This document shows positions 35,925 to 44,650 of a stretch of DNA of 64,000 nucleotides, piece after piece (position 1 is the stretch's first letter; every line of letters starts with the position of its first letter). The stretch lies in contig NZ_JAPSKQ010000007.1 of the NCBI RefSeq assembly GCF_031181555.1, positions 1-64,000 on the forward strand. Direction: 5' to 3'. The translations under genes and the position numbers were made by a program. The stretch is from Streptomyces sp. (GTDB lineage: Bacteria > Actinomycetota > Actinomycetes > Streptomycetales > Streptomycetaceae). Under the pieces are notes generated by a model, which was not told the DNA's origin, made no database searches, and worked only from the letters and a program-made list of their open reading frames with translations.

Positions 35925-36875
35925 CTACCGCCCGATGAACTGCGGCCCCTGCGGCGGGAGCCGGAAGTCGGGGTCCGGGGCGGAGGCGGCCGGCGGCGGG
36001 AAGCCGTACCCGGACGGCGCGCCCGCCGCGGCGGCCGTGGCCGGCGCCTGCGGGTAGCCGTAGGCGGGCTGACCGGCCGGGTGCGGATAGCCGTAGGCCG
36101 GCCGGGCCGCCGCGGGCTGCTGCGGCGGGTAGCCGTACGCGGGCTGTGCGGGCACCCCCGCCGGCTGCTCGGGCGGCAGGGGCCGGGACACCTCGGGGGC
36201 CGGCGGCACGACCGGGGCGTGCGGCTGGGTCGGCGCCTCCGGAGGGGTCCGGTCCGGAGCCTGGACCTGCGTCTGCGCCGTTGCGGGCGCCTGCTGGGTG
36301 GTGTCGGCGGCCTCGGGCTCCTGCGCGGCCTCCGACTCGTCCACCGAGATGCCGAAGTCGGTCGCCAGGCCCTTCAGCCCGTTCGAATAGCCCTCGCCGA
36401 GCGCCCGGAACTTCCAGCCGTCCCCGCGCCGGTACAGCTCACCGCAGATCAGCGCGGTCTCCTGGCCCGTCTCCGGCGTGATGTCGAAGTGGGCCAGCGC
36501 CTCCCCGTCGGCCGCCTGCGCGTCGTACAGCAGAATGCGCAGCGCCCGTACGCGGTCGAACGTGGCGCCGTCCGCCGACGCGACCAGGAGGATCCGGCCC
36601 ACGCCGGACTCGACACCGGCGAGATCTGTCTGGATCGTGTCGGTCAGGCCCTCGGCGACGCGTTTCTTGCCGAGCCGCCACACCTTCCCGGAGGGGTGCC
36701 GGGGCTGGTTGTAGAAGACGAAGTCCTCGTCGGAGCGCACACGATCGTCGGGGCCGAGGAGCAGCGCGGAGGCGTCGACGTCCGGCACCCCCTGCCCGGG
36801 CGACCAGCGCAGCACGGCACGTACCGTGGTGGCTTCCAGAGGGATGTTCGACCCCTTCAGCATCGCGTGCGTCAT
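35925..36875 (-). CDS. TerD-family protein with Pro/Tyr-rich repeat tail
   Basis: A 316-aa protein. Residues 1-180 are a TerD domain (VDASALLL near 33-40, [24 protein letters not shown] near 154-177). Residues 190-316 are a disordered Pro/Ala/Gln tail with several PAYGYP repeats and one SGYGFP. The second calcium loop found in the other TerD copies (DNLTGEG-x-GDDE) is replaced by a [10 protein letters not shown] sequence, so metal binding is probably altered. It is divergent from the lyase gene of the biosynthetic module. The tail could mediate condensate formation or partner binding; that is inference. Confidence 0.9.
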   Translation of the reverse strand: MTHAMLKGSNIPLEATTVRAVLRWSPGQGVPDVDASALLLGPDDRVRSDEDFVFYNQPRHPSGKVWRLGKKRVAEGLTDTIQTDLAGVESGVGRILLVASADGATFDRVRALRILLYDAQAADGEALAHFDITPETGQETALICGELYRRGDGWKFRALGEGYSNGLKGLATDFGISVDESEAAQEPEAADTTQQAPATAQTQVQAPDRTPPEAPTQPHAPVVPPAPEVSRPLPPEQPAGVPAQPAYGYPPQQPAAARPAYGYPHPAGQPAYGYPQAPATAAAAGAPSGYGFPPPAASAPDPDFRLPPQGPQFIGR

Positions 36876-36963
36876 ACGGTCATCCTGCCTTCTCCGTCCT
36901 GGTCACGACAATGCGGGGGGTGTGGGGGCGACACAGCAGGGTTACCTGACGTTCACGGTCCGC

Positions 36964-36991
36964 GGGAACCTCCGACACCGATCTCTACGTA
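36964..36991 (+). promoter_or_regulatory. ECF-sigma-like promoter candidate of the Ter biosynthetic module
   Basis: GGGAAC (36964-36969), 18 bases, then CGTA (36988-36991) mirrors the GGGAAC-N18-CGTT site before the first terD. The leader to the ATG at 37053 would be about 55 bases. Confidence 0.4.
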
Positions 36992-37052
36992 CTATTACCG
37001 GCCACCTTCCTCCTACCTTCCACAGGCCACCCAGAAGCCACAGGGGAGTTCA

Positions 37053-38219
37053 ATGCGTCATTTCGGGCACGTCGCCCCTGAGGTGCGGAAACGTCTTTTC
37101 TACCGGGAGCCCGGCGTGTTCACGCAGGACTCCCCGGCCCGGCTGCTCTCCGCGGCCCTCGGCGCCACCCTCTACAGCCCCGCGACCCGGCCCCGGCTCG
37201 CCGACGACGTCGTCAAGCAGGGCGGACGCGGCGTGGTCTCGATGGTGCTGTGCCTGGAGGACTCCATCGACGACGCGGACGTGGGCGCCGGTGAGGAGAA
37301 CCTCGTACGCCAGTTCACGGACCTGGCCGGACGGCCCGGAGCGGATCTGCCGCTGCTGTTCATACGGGTCCGCGTCCCCGAGCAGATCCCCGACCTGGTC
37401 CGGCGCCTCGGCCCCGCCGTCCGGCTGCTGTCCGGATTCGTCCTGCCGAAGTTCACCGCCGAACGCGGCCTGCCCTTCCTGGAGGCGCTGACCACCGCCG
37501 AGGCCGGCAGCGGCCACCGGCTCTTCGCCATGCCGGTGCTGGAGTCGCCCGACCTGCTCTACCGCGAGTCGCGCGTGGCGACCCTGGAGGGCATCTACCG
37601 CACGGTCGACAAATTCCGTGACCGGGTCCTCGCGCTGCGCCTCGGCGTGACCGACTTCTGCTCCTCCTACGGGCTGCGCAGGGGCCCCGACATGACGGCG
37701 TACGACATCCAGGTCGTCGCCTCGGTGATCGCCGACGTGGTGAACATGCTGGGCCGGGCCGACGGCACCGGATTCACCGTGACCGGGCCGGTCTGGGAGT
37801 ACTTCCGGGTCCAGGAGCGCATGTTCAAGCCGCTGCTGCGGCAGAGCCCCTTCCTGGAGGTGCAGGCCGTGGCGCTGCGCGAGACGCTGATCGAGCACGC
37901 CATGGACGGTCTGCTGCGCGAGATCTCCCTCGACCAGGCCAACGGCCTGCTGGGCAAGACCTGCATCCATCCCTCCCACGTGCTGCCGGTGCACGCGCTG
38001 TCCGTCGTCAGCCACGAGGAGTTCAGCGACGCCCAGGACATCCTGCGGCCGGAACGCGGCGGTGGGGGTGTACTGAGGTCGGCCTACACCAACAAGATGA
38101 ACGAGGTGAAGCCGCACCGCGCCTGGGCCGAGCGGATCCTGCTGCGTGCCGAGGTCTTCGGCGTGGCGAACGAGGACATCGGCTTCGTGGAACTGCTCGC
38201 GGCGGGCCTGACGGAGTGA
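37053..38219 (+). CDS. CitE/HpcH-HpaI-like lyase of the Ter biosynthetic module
   Basis: A 388-aa TIM-barrel protein of the HpcH/HpaI aldolase-citrate lyase beta family. Barrel landmarks are VVSMVLCLEDSIDDADV near 60-76 (metal and carboxylate binding), PLLFIRVR near 98-105 and a LRLGVTDFCSSYGLRRGPD segment near 196-214. The ATG at 37053 has GGGGAG five bases upstream. It starts a three-gene operon with the phosphoribosyltransferase fusion and a HAD phosphatase. This set matches the Ter-linked module proposed from comparative genomics to make a nucleoside-like compound; the lyase substrate is unknown. Confidence 0.88.
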   Translation: MRHFGHVAPEVRKRLFYREPGVFTQDSPARLLSAALGATLYSPATRPRLADDVVKQGGRGVVSMVLCLEDSIDDADVGAGEENLVRQFTDLAGRPGADLPLLFIRVRVPEQIPDLVRRLGPAVRLLSGFVLPKFTAERGLPFLEALTTAEAGSGHRLFAMPVLESPDLLYRESRVATLEGIYRTVDKFRDRVLALRLGVTDFCSSYGLRRGPDMTAYDIQVVASVIADVVNMLGRADGTGFTVTGPVWEYFRVQERMFKPLLRQSPFLEVQAVALRETLIEHAMDGLLREISLDQANGLLGKTCIHPSHVLPVHALSVVSHEEFSDAQDILRPERGGGGVLRSAYTNKMNEVKPHRAWAERILLRAEVFGVANEDIGFVELLAAGLTE

Positions 38220-38256
38220 CCACGACCGTACGAACCGGACCGACCGCAGGGAATCC

Positions 38257-40794
38257 ATGGAGAAGGCAGTGAACGAGGGGGAGCGGCGAACGGTGCGCCA
38301 CGGAGCGGCACGGACCGGCGGTGACGTCTGGTCCGGGAGCTGGGTCGCACAGCGGCTCGGGGTCGAGCTGGTCGGGGACGACCGGCTCACCGAGCTGCTG
38401 GGGCTGGCGCTGCGCCGCAACCCGAAGCGGGCGCACCTGCTGGTGTCCCACGTCCTCGGCAAGCACGTGCCCCAGTCGCCGTCCGTCGTGTACGGCCACG
38501 GCTTCGCGCTCGGTCGCCGGGTGCGCGAACTGCTGGGCGACGAGGCGGGCCGGGCGGTCGTCCTCGGGTACGCGGAGACCGCGACCGGCCTCGGCCACTC
38601 GGTCGCCGACGGCCTGGGCCTCGCCCCCTACCTGCACTCCACCCGCCGCCCGGTCCCCGGGGTCGCCGCCGCCGGCGGCTTCGAGGAGTCCCACTCCCAC
38701 GCGACCTCCCACCTGCTGCTCCCGGAGGACCCGGAGCTGCTGGCCGGGGACGGCCCGCTGGTCCTGGTCGACGACGAGTTCTCCACCGGGAACACGGTGC
38801 TGAACACCATCCGTGACCTGCACGCCCGCTATCCGCGACGCCGCTACGTCGTGGTCGCCCTGGTCGACGTGCGCTCGCCCGCCGACGCCGGCCGCCTGCA
38901 GGACTTCGCCCGTGGGATCGGCGCCCGCGTCGACCTGGTGACGACCGCCTCGGGCACGGTCCGGCTGCCGGAGGGCGTGCTGGAGAAGGGGCGGGAGCTG
39001 GTGGCCCGGCACGAGGCGGAGTCCGGTGCCGGTGCGGGGGCGGCCGAGTCCGCCGCCGCTGCCGCCGGGGCCGGGCGGATCACGCGGGTCGGGCTGGGGT
39101 GGCCCCGCGGGCTGCCCGACGGCGGACGGCACGGATTCACGCCCGCCCACCGCGCCCGCCTGGAGAGCGCCCTGCCCGCCATGGCCGCCCGGATCGCCGA
39201 GGCACTGCCCGACGGTGTCCGCCGGGTGCTCGTCCTCGGCTTCGAGGAGCTGATGTACGCGCCGCTCCGTCTCGCCCGTGAGCTGGAACTGGTGACCGGC
39301 ACCGAGGTGCGCTTCTCCACCACCACCCGCTCGCCCGTCCTCGCCGTGGACGACCCCGGCTACGCGATACGCACCCGGCTGGTCTTCCCCGCCCACGACG
39401 ACCCCGCCGACGGCCCCGGCGAGCGCTACGCCTACAACGTCGCCGGTGCCGGCTTCGACGCCGTCGTCGCCGTCGTCGACTCGGCCGCCGACACCCCCGC
39501 ACTGCACGCGCCCGGGGGCCTGCTCGCCCGGCTCGCCGCGCACACCCCTCAGGTCCTCCTCGCGGTCGTACCGTCGTACGCACCCGCCCCCTCGAACGCA
39601 CCGGTCGCACCGGACGCCCCCGAAAGGCCCGCCACCATGCTGCCCGAGCCCCTCAGAGGCCCCGCCTTCTCCTCGTACCCGCCCGAGGAGGTCGGCTGGC
39701 TGCTGCAGGACCTCTCGGACGTGACGCTGGAGGCGCCGACCGAGGAGCGCGAGGAGGCCATCCAGAGCGGCGGCGCCCACTACGCGGAGTCGCTGCCGGT
39801 GGAGTACCAGCCGAGCGAGCAGTACCAGGAGCTGTTCCGCGCGGCCCTGGACGCCTCGGCGGCCCGCCTCGCCCACGCGGTGGGCGTGGTCACCGAGACG
39901 GTGCTCACCGAACGGTCCCCCCGCCCGGTGCTCGTCTCCCTGGCCCGCGCGGGCACCCCCGTCGGCATCCTGATGCGCCGCTGGGCCCGGTACCGGCACG
40001 GCCTCGACCTCCCCCACTACGCCGTCTCCATCGTCCGCGGCCGGGGCATCGACACCAACGCGCTGCGCTGGCTGGCCGCCCACCACGACCCCCGGGACGT
40101 CGTCTTCGTCGACGGCTGGACCGGCAAGGGCGCCATCACCCGCGAACTCGCCCAGGCGGTCGCCGAGTTCGAGAAGGCCGAGGGCATCACCGGCTTCGAC
40201 CCGGAGATCGCGGTCCTGGCCGACCCCGGCTCCTGCGTCCGCACCTACGGCACCCGCGAGGACTACCTGATCCCCTCCGCCTGCCTCAACTCGACGGTCT
40301 CCGGACTGGTCTCGCGCACCGTGCTCCGCGCCGACCTGGTCGGCCCGCACGACTTCCACGGCGCCAAGTTCTACCGCGAACTCGCCGACGCGGACGTCTC
40401 CGTGGCCTTCCTGGACGCCGTCTCCGACCGCTTCCCGGAGGTCGCGGACGCGGCCTGCGCCCAGGCCAAGGAACTGCTCGCCACCGACCGCACCCCCACC
40501 TGGGAGGGCTGGGCCGCGGTCGAACGCATCAGCGAGGAGTACGGCATCCACGACGTGAACCTCGTCAAGCCCGGCGTCGGCGAGACCACCCGGGTGCTGC
40601 TGCGCCGCGTGCCCTGGAAGGTGCTGGCGCGGGCCGGAGCCGGCAGCGACCTCGACCACGTACGCCTCCTCGCCGAGCAGCGGGGCGTCCCCGTCGAGGA
40701 GGTCGCCGACCTGCCCTACACCTGCGTCGGACTGATCCACCCCCGGTTCACCCGGGGCGCGACCGGCGCCGACGGCAAGGCGGTGACGCTCTGA
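38257..40794 (+). CDS. Ter-module fusion: phosphoribosyltransferase-TRSP-StiP-PELOTA
   Basis: An 845-aa multidomain protein. Residues about 30-235 are an orotate-type phosphoribosyltransferase with the PRPP loop VDDEFSTGNT (171-180). Residues about 275-460 are the TRSP domain, showing its name motif TTRSP (356-360). Residues about 475-745 resemble the StiP domain (PRTase-like or cysteine-protease-like), with the conserved ACLNSTVSGL. The last 90 residues resemble the PELOTA-like RNA-binding domain. In many bacteria the PRTase-TRSP and StiP-PELOTA halves are separate genes, so this is a fusion. ATG 38257 was used; GTG 38269 with GGAGAAG upstream is an alternative. Its stop overlaps the HAD start (TGATG). 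Confidence 0.85.
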   Translation: MEKAVNEGERRTVRHGAARTGGDVWSGSWVAQRLGVELVGDDRLTELLGLALRRNPKRAHLLVSHVLGKHVPQSPSVVYGHGFALGRRVRELLGDEAGRAVVLGYAETATGLGHSVADGLGLAPYLHSTRRPVPGVAAAGGFEESHSHATSHLLLPEDPELLAGDGPLVLVDDEFSTGNTVLNTIRDLHARYPRRRYVVVALVDVRSPADAGRLQDFARGIGARVDLVTTASGTVRLPEGVLEKGRELVARHEAESGAGAGAAESAAAAAGAGRITRVGLGWPRGLPDGGRHGFTPAHRARLESALPAMAARIAEALPDGVRRVLVLGFEELMYAPLRLARELELVTGTEVRFSTTTRSPVLAVDDPGYAIRTRLVFPAHDDPADGPGERYAYNVAGAGFDAVVAVVDSAADTPALHAPGGLLARLAAHTPQVLLAVVPSYAPAPSNAPVAPDAPERPATMLPEPLRGPAFSSYPPEEVGWLLQDLSDVTLEAPTEEREEAIQSGGAHYAESLPVEYQPSEQYQELFRAALDASAARLAHAVGVVTETVLTERSPRPVLVSLARAGTPVGILMRRWARYRHGLDLPHYAVSIVRGRGIDTNALRWLAAHHDPRDVVFVDGWTGKGAITRELAQAVAEFEKAEGITGFDPEIAVLADPGSCVRTYGTREDYLIPSACLNSTVSGLVSRTVLRADLVGPHDFHGAKFYRELADADVSVAFLDAVSDRFPEVADAACAQAKELLATDRTPTWEGWAAVERISEEYGIHDVNLVKPGVGETTRVLLRRVPWKVLARAGAGSDLDHVRLLAEQRGVPVEEVADLPYTCVGLIHPRFTRGATGADGKAVTL

Positions 40795-41606
40795 TGCCCG
40801 TCCTCGTCGCCAGTGACCTCGACCGCACGCTCATCTACTCCGCCGCCGCCCTGGCCCTGACCATGCCGGACGCTCGGGCGCCCCGGCTGCTGTGCGTGGA
40901 GGTCCACGAGAGCAGACCCCTGTCCTACATGACGGAGACGGCGGCCGGACTCCTCACCGATCTCGGTGACACGGCCGTGTTCGTCCCCACGACGACCCGC
41001 ACCCGCAAGCAGTACCAGCGCATCAACCTCCCCGGCCCGGCGCCGACCTACGCGATCTGCGCCAACGGCGGCCACCTCCTGGTCGACGGCGTGTCCGACC
41101 GGGACTGGCACGCGCGGGTGCTCGCCCGCCTGGCCGACGAGTGCGCCCCGCTGTCCGAGGTGCAGGAGCATCTGCTGCGGACCGCCGACCCGGTCTGGGT
41201 GCGCAAGCACCGCGTCGCCGAGGACCTCTTCGCCTACCTCGTCGTCGAGCGGGAACTGCTGCGCGAGGAGTGGGTGAAGGAGCTCGCGGTGTGGGCGGAG
41301 AACCGCGGCTGGACGGTGTCCCTGCAGGGCCGCAAGATCTACGCTGTGCCGGGGCCCCTCACCAAGAGCGCGGCTATGCACGAGGTGGCCCGCCGCACCG
41401 GCGCCGACCTCACCCTCGCCGCCGGCGACTCCCTCCTGGACGCCGATCTGCTCCTCGCCGCGGACCAGGGCTGGCGCCCCGGCCACGGCGAACTGGCCGA
41501 CGCCGACTGGACGGCCCCCTCGATCAGGGCACTGCCCGAACGCGGCGTCCTGGCCGGCGAGCGGATCCTGCGCGAGTTCCTGCGGACGGTGCGCTCGGCC
41601 CACTGA
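40794..41606 (+). CDS. HAD-superfamily phosphatase of the Ter module
   Basis: A 270-aa HAD hydrolase. Motif I is SDLDRTLIYS with nucleophile Asp8 and acid Asp10. TTTRTRKQY near 66-74 covers motif II, Lys in PLTKSAAM near 190 gives motif III, and AAGDSLLDADLLLAAD near 204-219 gives motif IV. It is translationally coupled to the phosphoribosyltransferase fusion, suggesting that it dephosphorylates the ribosylated product. Confidence 0.9.
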   Translation: MPVLVASDLDRTLIYSAAALALTMPDARAPRLLCVEVHESRPLSYMTETAAGLLTDLGDTAVFVPTTTRTRKQYQRINLPGPAPTYAICANGGHLLVDGVSDRDWHARVLARLADECAPLSEVQEHLLRTADPVWVRKHRVAEDLFAYLVVERELLREEWVKELAVWAENRGWTVSLQGRKIYAVPGPLTKSAAMHEVARRTGADLTLAAGDSLLDADLLLAADQGWRPGHGELADADWTAPSIRALPERGVLAGERILREFLRTVRSAH

Positions 41607-41670
41607 CCGAGGGAGACCCCGGTGCGCCCCGCCCGGGAGGCGGGGCGGCGTCACCGTCGGCGATCCGCTC

Positions 41671-42465
41671 TCAGGGACTCCGCCTCCGGTCGGTGAGCTC
41701 GTACGGGTCCGTGACGCGGAGCCGGCGGGTGGGGTGGTCCTCCTCGGAGAAGTCCGACGGCCGTGCCTCCTCCGGACGCGTCCCCTCCGTGTTCCCCCGC
41801 CCGTCGCGCCGCCGGCGCCCGGCCCCCGGCCGCCGCAGCCGCATGACCACGAACACCAGCACCGCCAGCGCGGCCGCACCGAGGACCACCTTCGAGTACG
41901 CCGAGACGACGGTCGTGACCCGCTCCCAGTTGTCGCCCAGGACATAGCCCGCCAGCACGAACGCGGTGTTCCAGATGGCGCTGCCCAGCGTGGTCAGACC
42001 GAGGAACACCGGCAGCCGCATGCGCTCCACACCGGCCGGCACCGATATGAGACTGCGGAAGATCGGGATCATCCGGCCGAAGAACACCGCCTTGGTCCCG
42101 TGCCGCAGGAACCAGGCCTCCGTCCGCTCGATGTCCGCGACCTTCACCAGCGGCAGCCGCCCCGCGATCGCCACCGTCCGGTCCCGGCCGAGCAGCGCAC
42201 CCACCCCGTACAGCGCGAGCGCGCCGATCACCGACCCCGCCGTCGTCCACAGCAGCACGGCGAGCAGACTCATCCGCCCGCTGCTCGCGGCGAACCCCGC
42301 CAGCGGCAGGATCACCTCGCTGGGCAGGGGTGGGAAGAGGTTCTCCAGCGCGATGGCGAGGCCGGCCCCAGGGGCGCCCATGGTGTCCATGAGGTCGTTG
42401 ACCCACTGCGGCCCGGCGCTCCCGTCCGCGGCCGCCGTGATCGTGTGCGCTGCGATGGCTGTCAT
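41671..42465 (-). CDS. DedA-family membrane protein
   Basis: A 264-aa DedA/VTT protein with about five membrane segments. Family motifs are ENLFPPLPSEVILPLAGF near 41-58 and FFGRMIPIFRSLISVPAGVERM near 118-139. A charged, probably disordered cytoplasmic tail occupies 215-264. DedA proteins flip undecaprenyl phosphate or other polar lipids. TAGCGT lies seven bases before the ATG at 42465, so the mRNA is probably leaderless. Confidence 0.9.
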   Translation of the reverse strand: MTAIAAHTITAAADGSAGPQWVNDLMDTMGAPGAGLAIALENLFPPLPSEVILPLAGFAASSGRMSLLAVLLWTTAGSVIGALALYGVGALLGRDRTVAIAGRLPLVKVADIERTEAWFLRHGTKAVFFGRMIPIFRSLISVPAGVERMRLPVFLGLTTLGSAIWNTAFVLAGYVLGDNWERVTTVVSAYSKVVLGAAALAVLVFVVMRLRRPGAGRRRRDGRGNTEGTRPEEARPSDFSEEDHPTRRLRVTDPYELTDRRRSP

Positions 42466-42545
42466 GCCGACCACGCTAGAAAACCGGAGCTGAAGGGACC
42501 CTGAGGAGAACCGCACGATGCGCTGTGGGCTTCCGCAGCCGGAAT

Positions 42546-42559
42546 TGCGGTTTTCCGCA
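42546..42559. promoter_or_regulatory. Small inverted repeat upstream of the two-component system
   Basis: TGCGG-TTTT-CCGCA is a perfect inverted repeat (42546-42559) about 25 bases upstream of the -10 TAGCCT (42584-42589). It could be a response-regulator site; this is speculative. Confidence 0.3.
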
Positions 42560-42596
42560 GTGCGCGCCGGTGCCGCGCCCGGCTAGCCTCGCGATC

Positions 42597-43739
42597 ATGC
42601 GAGACACGGTGCGGCGCGTGGTGCGGTGTGCGGTGGGCCTGATGTGGGGCGCCGCCACCGCCGTCGTCGAGCTGCTCTGCGCAGTCCTGGCCGGTCTGCT
42701 CCTGCTGCCCGTCGCGGCCTGGCCGCACGGTCGTCGCGCCGTGCTCCGACCGGTCCTCGCGGGTGCGCGAGGACTGACGGAACTGGAGCGCGCCCGGCTG
42801 CGGATCTGGCTGAGGGCGCACACCTCTCCCGTCTACGAGGACACCCAGGCCCTGGCCTACCTCGCCTGCCGCTGGGCGCTGGGTGTCCTGGGCGCGGTGG
42901 TGATGCTCTCGGTGGCGATCGGCCTCGGGTACGGCACGTCCTGGACGTACCTCTGGCTGCTGGTCGACGACGTACGGAACACCACAGTGATCGTCTACAC
43001 GTCCCTCGGCGGACTCTTCCTGCTCTTCCTCGCCGTACAGGGGATAGTCGGCGTGGCCGAACTGGAGGGGAAGCTGGCCCTCCGGCTGCTCGGCCCCAGC
43101 CACCAGCACGCGCTGGAGCGGCGCATCGCCGAGCTGTCCGCGAGCCGCGCGGCCGTGGTCGACGCGGTGAACGACGAACGGCGCCGCATCGAGCGGGACC
43201 TGCACGACGGGGTGCAGCAACGCCTGGTCGCGCTCGGCATGCTGCTCGGCCGCGCCCTGCGCAGCGAGGACCCCGACCGCGCGGACCGGCTGCTGCGCCA
43301 GGCCCACGAGGAGAGCCGGCAGGCCCTGGACGACCTGCGCGAAGTGGCGTGGCGGATCTATCCCACCTCCCTGGACGAGGCGGGACTGCGGGCGGCGCTG
43401 GAGACGGTCGCCGAGCGGGCCTCCGTGCCGGTACGAGTGGAGTACGGGCTCACCGGGGAGCCCGGGCGGGCCGTGGCGACCGTCGCCTACTTCGTCGTCT
43501 GCGAGGCCGTCACCAACGCGGTGAAGCATGCGGCACCGACCCGGATAGTCGTCGCGGTCGGAGCGGAGAAGGGAGTGGTGCACGTGAGCGTGGAGGACGA
43601 CGGCCGGGGCGGGGCGAACGCGTCGGGCAGCGGGCTGTTCGGGCTGGCCCGGCGGGTCGCGGCCCTCGACGGACGCCTGGAGGTGCGCAGTCCGCCGGGC
43701 GGACCGACCCTGGTGACCGCGGAGCTGCCATGCGCGTGA
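42597..43739 (+). CDS. Sensor histidine kinase, NarL-type (HisKA_3)
   Basis: A 380-aa membrane kinase. N-terminal hydrophobic segments lie at about 13-43, 88-112 and 128-155. The dimerisation and phosphoacceptor motif is ERDLHDGVQQRL with His203. The ATPase domain has an AVTNAVKHA N-box near 305 and the Gly-rich GSGLFGLARRV loop near 345. TAGCCT lies seven bases before the ATG at 42597 (leaderless). It overlaps the response-regulator gene by ten bases. The signal is unknown. Confidence 0.92.
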   Translation: MRDTVRRVVRCAVGLMWGAATAVVELLCAVLAGLLLLPVAAWPHGRRAVLRPVLAGARGLTELERARLRIWLRAHTSPVYEDTQALAYLACRWALGVLGAVVMLSVAIGLGYGTSWTYLWLLVDDVRNTTVIVYTSLGGLFLLFLAVQGIVGVAELEGKLALRLLGPSHQHALERRIAELSASRAAVVDAVNDERRRIERDLHDGVQQRLVALGMLLGRALRSEDPDRADRLLRQAHEESRQALDDLREVAWRIYPTSLDEAGLRAALETVAERASVPVRVEYGLTGEPGRAVATVAYFVVCEAVTNAVKHAAPTRIVVAVGAEKGVVHVSVEDDGRGGANASGSGLFGLARRVAALDGRLEVRSPPGGPTLVTAELPCA

Positions 43740-44377
43740 TCCTGGCCGAGGACTCCACCCTGCTGAGAGAGGGCCTGGTGCGGCTGCTGGCGGAGGAGGG
43801 GCACGAGGTGCTCGCCGCCGTCGGCAACGCGGAACTGCTGCTGAAGGCCGTCGCCGAGGATCCGCCGGACGTGGTGGTCGCCGATGTGCGGATGCCGCCC
43901 ACCCACACCGACGAAGGGCTGCGCGCGGCCCTGGAGATCCGCCGTCGCCGGCCGGAGGTGGGGGTGCTGGTGCTCTCGCAGTACGTGGAGAAGCGGTACG
44001 CGACGGAGCTGCTGACCGGCGAGTCGGAAGGGGTCGGCTATCTGCTCAAGGACCGTGTCGTCCAGGTCGACGAGTTCCTGGACGCCCTGGAGCGGGTGGC
44101 CGGCGGACGCGCCGCCTTCGACCCGGAGGTCGTCCGGCAACTGCTCGGCCGCACGACCCACACCGACCCGCTCGCCCGCCTCACCGCACGGGAGCACGCG
44201 GTCCTGGCCGAGATGGCGCAGGGGCACACCAACGCGGCCATCGCGCGGCGGCTGCACATCTCGCAGAGCGCGGTGGAGAAGCACACCAACGCGATCTTCG
44301 ACAAGCTCGGGCTGGCAGGCGGAGGTGAGGGCTACTCCCGCAGAGTGCTGGCGGTGCTGCGCTACCTGGGGAGCTGA
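43730..44377 (+). CDS. Response regulator, NarL/LuxR family
   Basis: A 215-aa regulator. The receiver has Asp7/Asp8-type acidic residues (ILAEDS) and phosphoacceptor Asp52 (VVADVRMP). The C-terminal LuxR helix-turn-helix is LTAREHAVLAEMAQGHTNAAIARRL followed by SQSAVEKHTNAIFDKLGL. It is translationally coupled to the kinase, its evident partner. Likely targets are not visible; the adjacent genes do not share an obvious operator. Confidence 0.93.
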   Translation: MRVILAEDSTLLREGLVRLLAEEGHEVLAAVGNAELLLKAVAEDPPDVVVADVRMPPTHTDEGLRAALEIRRRRPEVGVLVLSQYVEKRYATELLTGESEGVGYLLKDRVVQVDEFLDALERVAGGRAAFDPEVVRQLLGRTTHTDPLARLTAREHAVLAEMAQGHTNAAIARRLHISQSAVEKHTNAIFDKLGLAGGGEGYSRRVLAVLRYLGS

Positions 44378-44401
44378 CCTGCCGGTCGGCGGCTTTGGGC
44401 G

Positions 44402-44623
44402 TCAGCCGCAGCAGCCCCCGCCGCAGCAGCCGCCGCCACCGCCGCTCGCGCGGGGAGCCGGGGCCGGGGCGGAGCCGGTGCCGGCCACCGCGACCGTGGA
44501 CAGGAGCTTCACCGTGTCGTCGTGGCCCGCCGGGCAGGTCGCGGGGGCGGAGGACTCGGCCATGGGACGGCTCAGTTCGAAGGTGTCGCCGCAGGTCCGG
44601 CAGCGGTACTCGTAACGAGGCAT
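44402..44623 (-). CDS. FmdB-family zinc-ribbon protein
   Basis: A 73-aa protein. The N-terminal RYEYRCRTCGDTFELSRPM motif and a second Cys (ATCPAGH) form the FmdB zinc ribbon. The C-terminus is a Gly/Cys tail with CC-GGG-CC spacing. TAACCT lies six bases before the ATG at 44623, and a GTG two codons upstream is possible. Function unknown; FmdB ribbons are proposed to be regulatory. It is convergent with the response-regulator gene, 24 bases apart. Confidence 0.8.
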   Translation of the reverse strand: MPRYEYRCRTCGDTFELSRPMAESSAPATCPAGHDDTVKLLSTVAVAGTGSAPAPAPRASGGGGGCCGGGCCG

Positions 44624-44650
44624 GGGCACAGGTTAACCGGCCGGTGACGG

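Noticed and set aside
35925-36875. Tail of the TerD-like protein being a wrong-frame read
   Set aside because: The repeats PAYGYP are in frame, use strong third-position GC and lead straight from an intact TerD domain, so the tail is coding.
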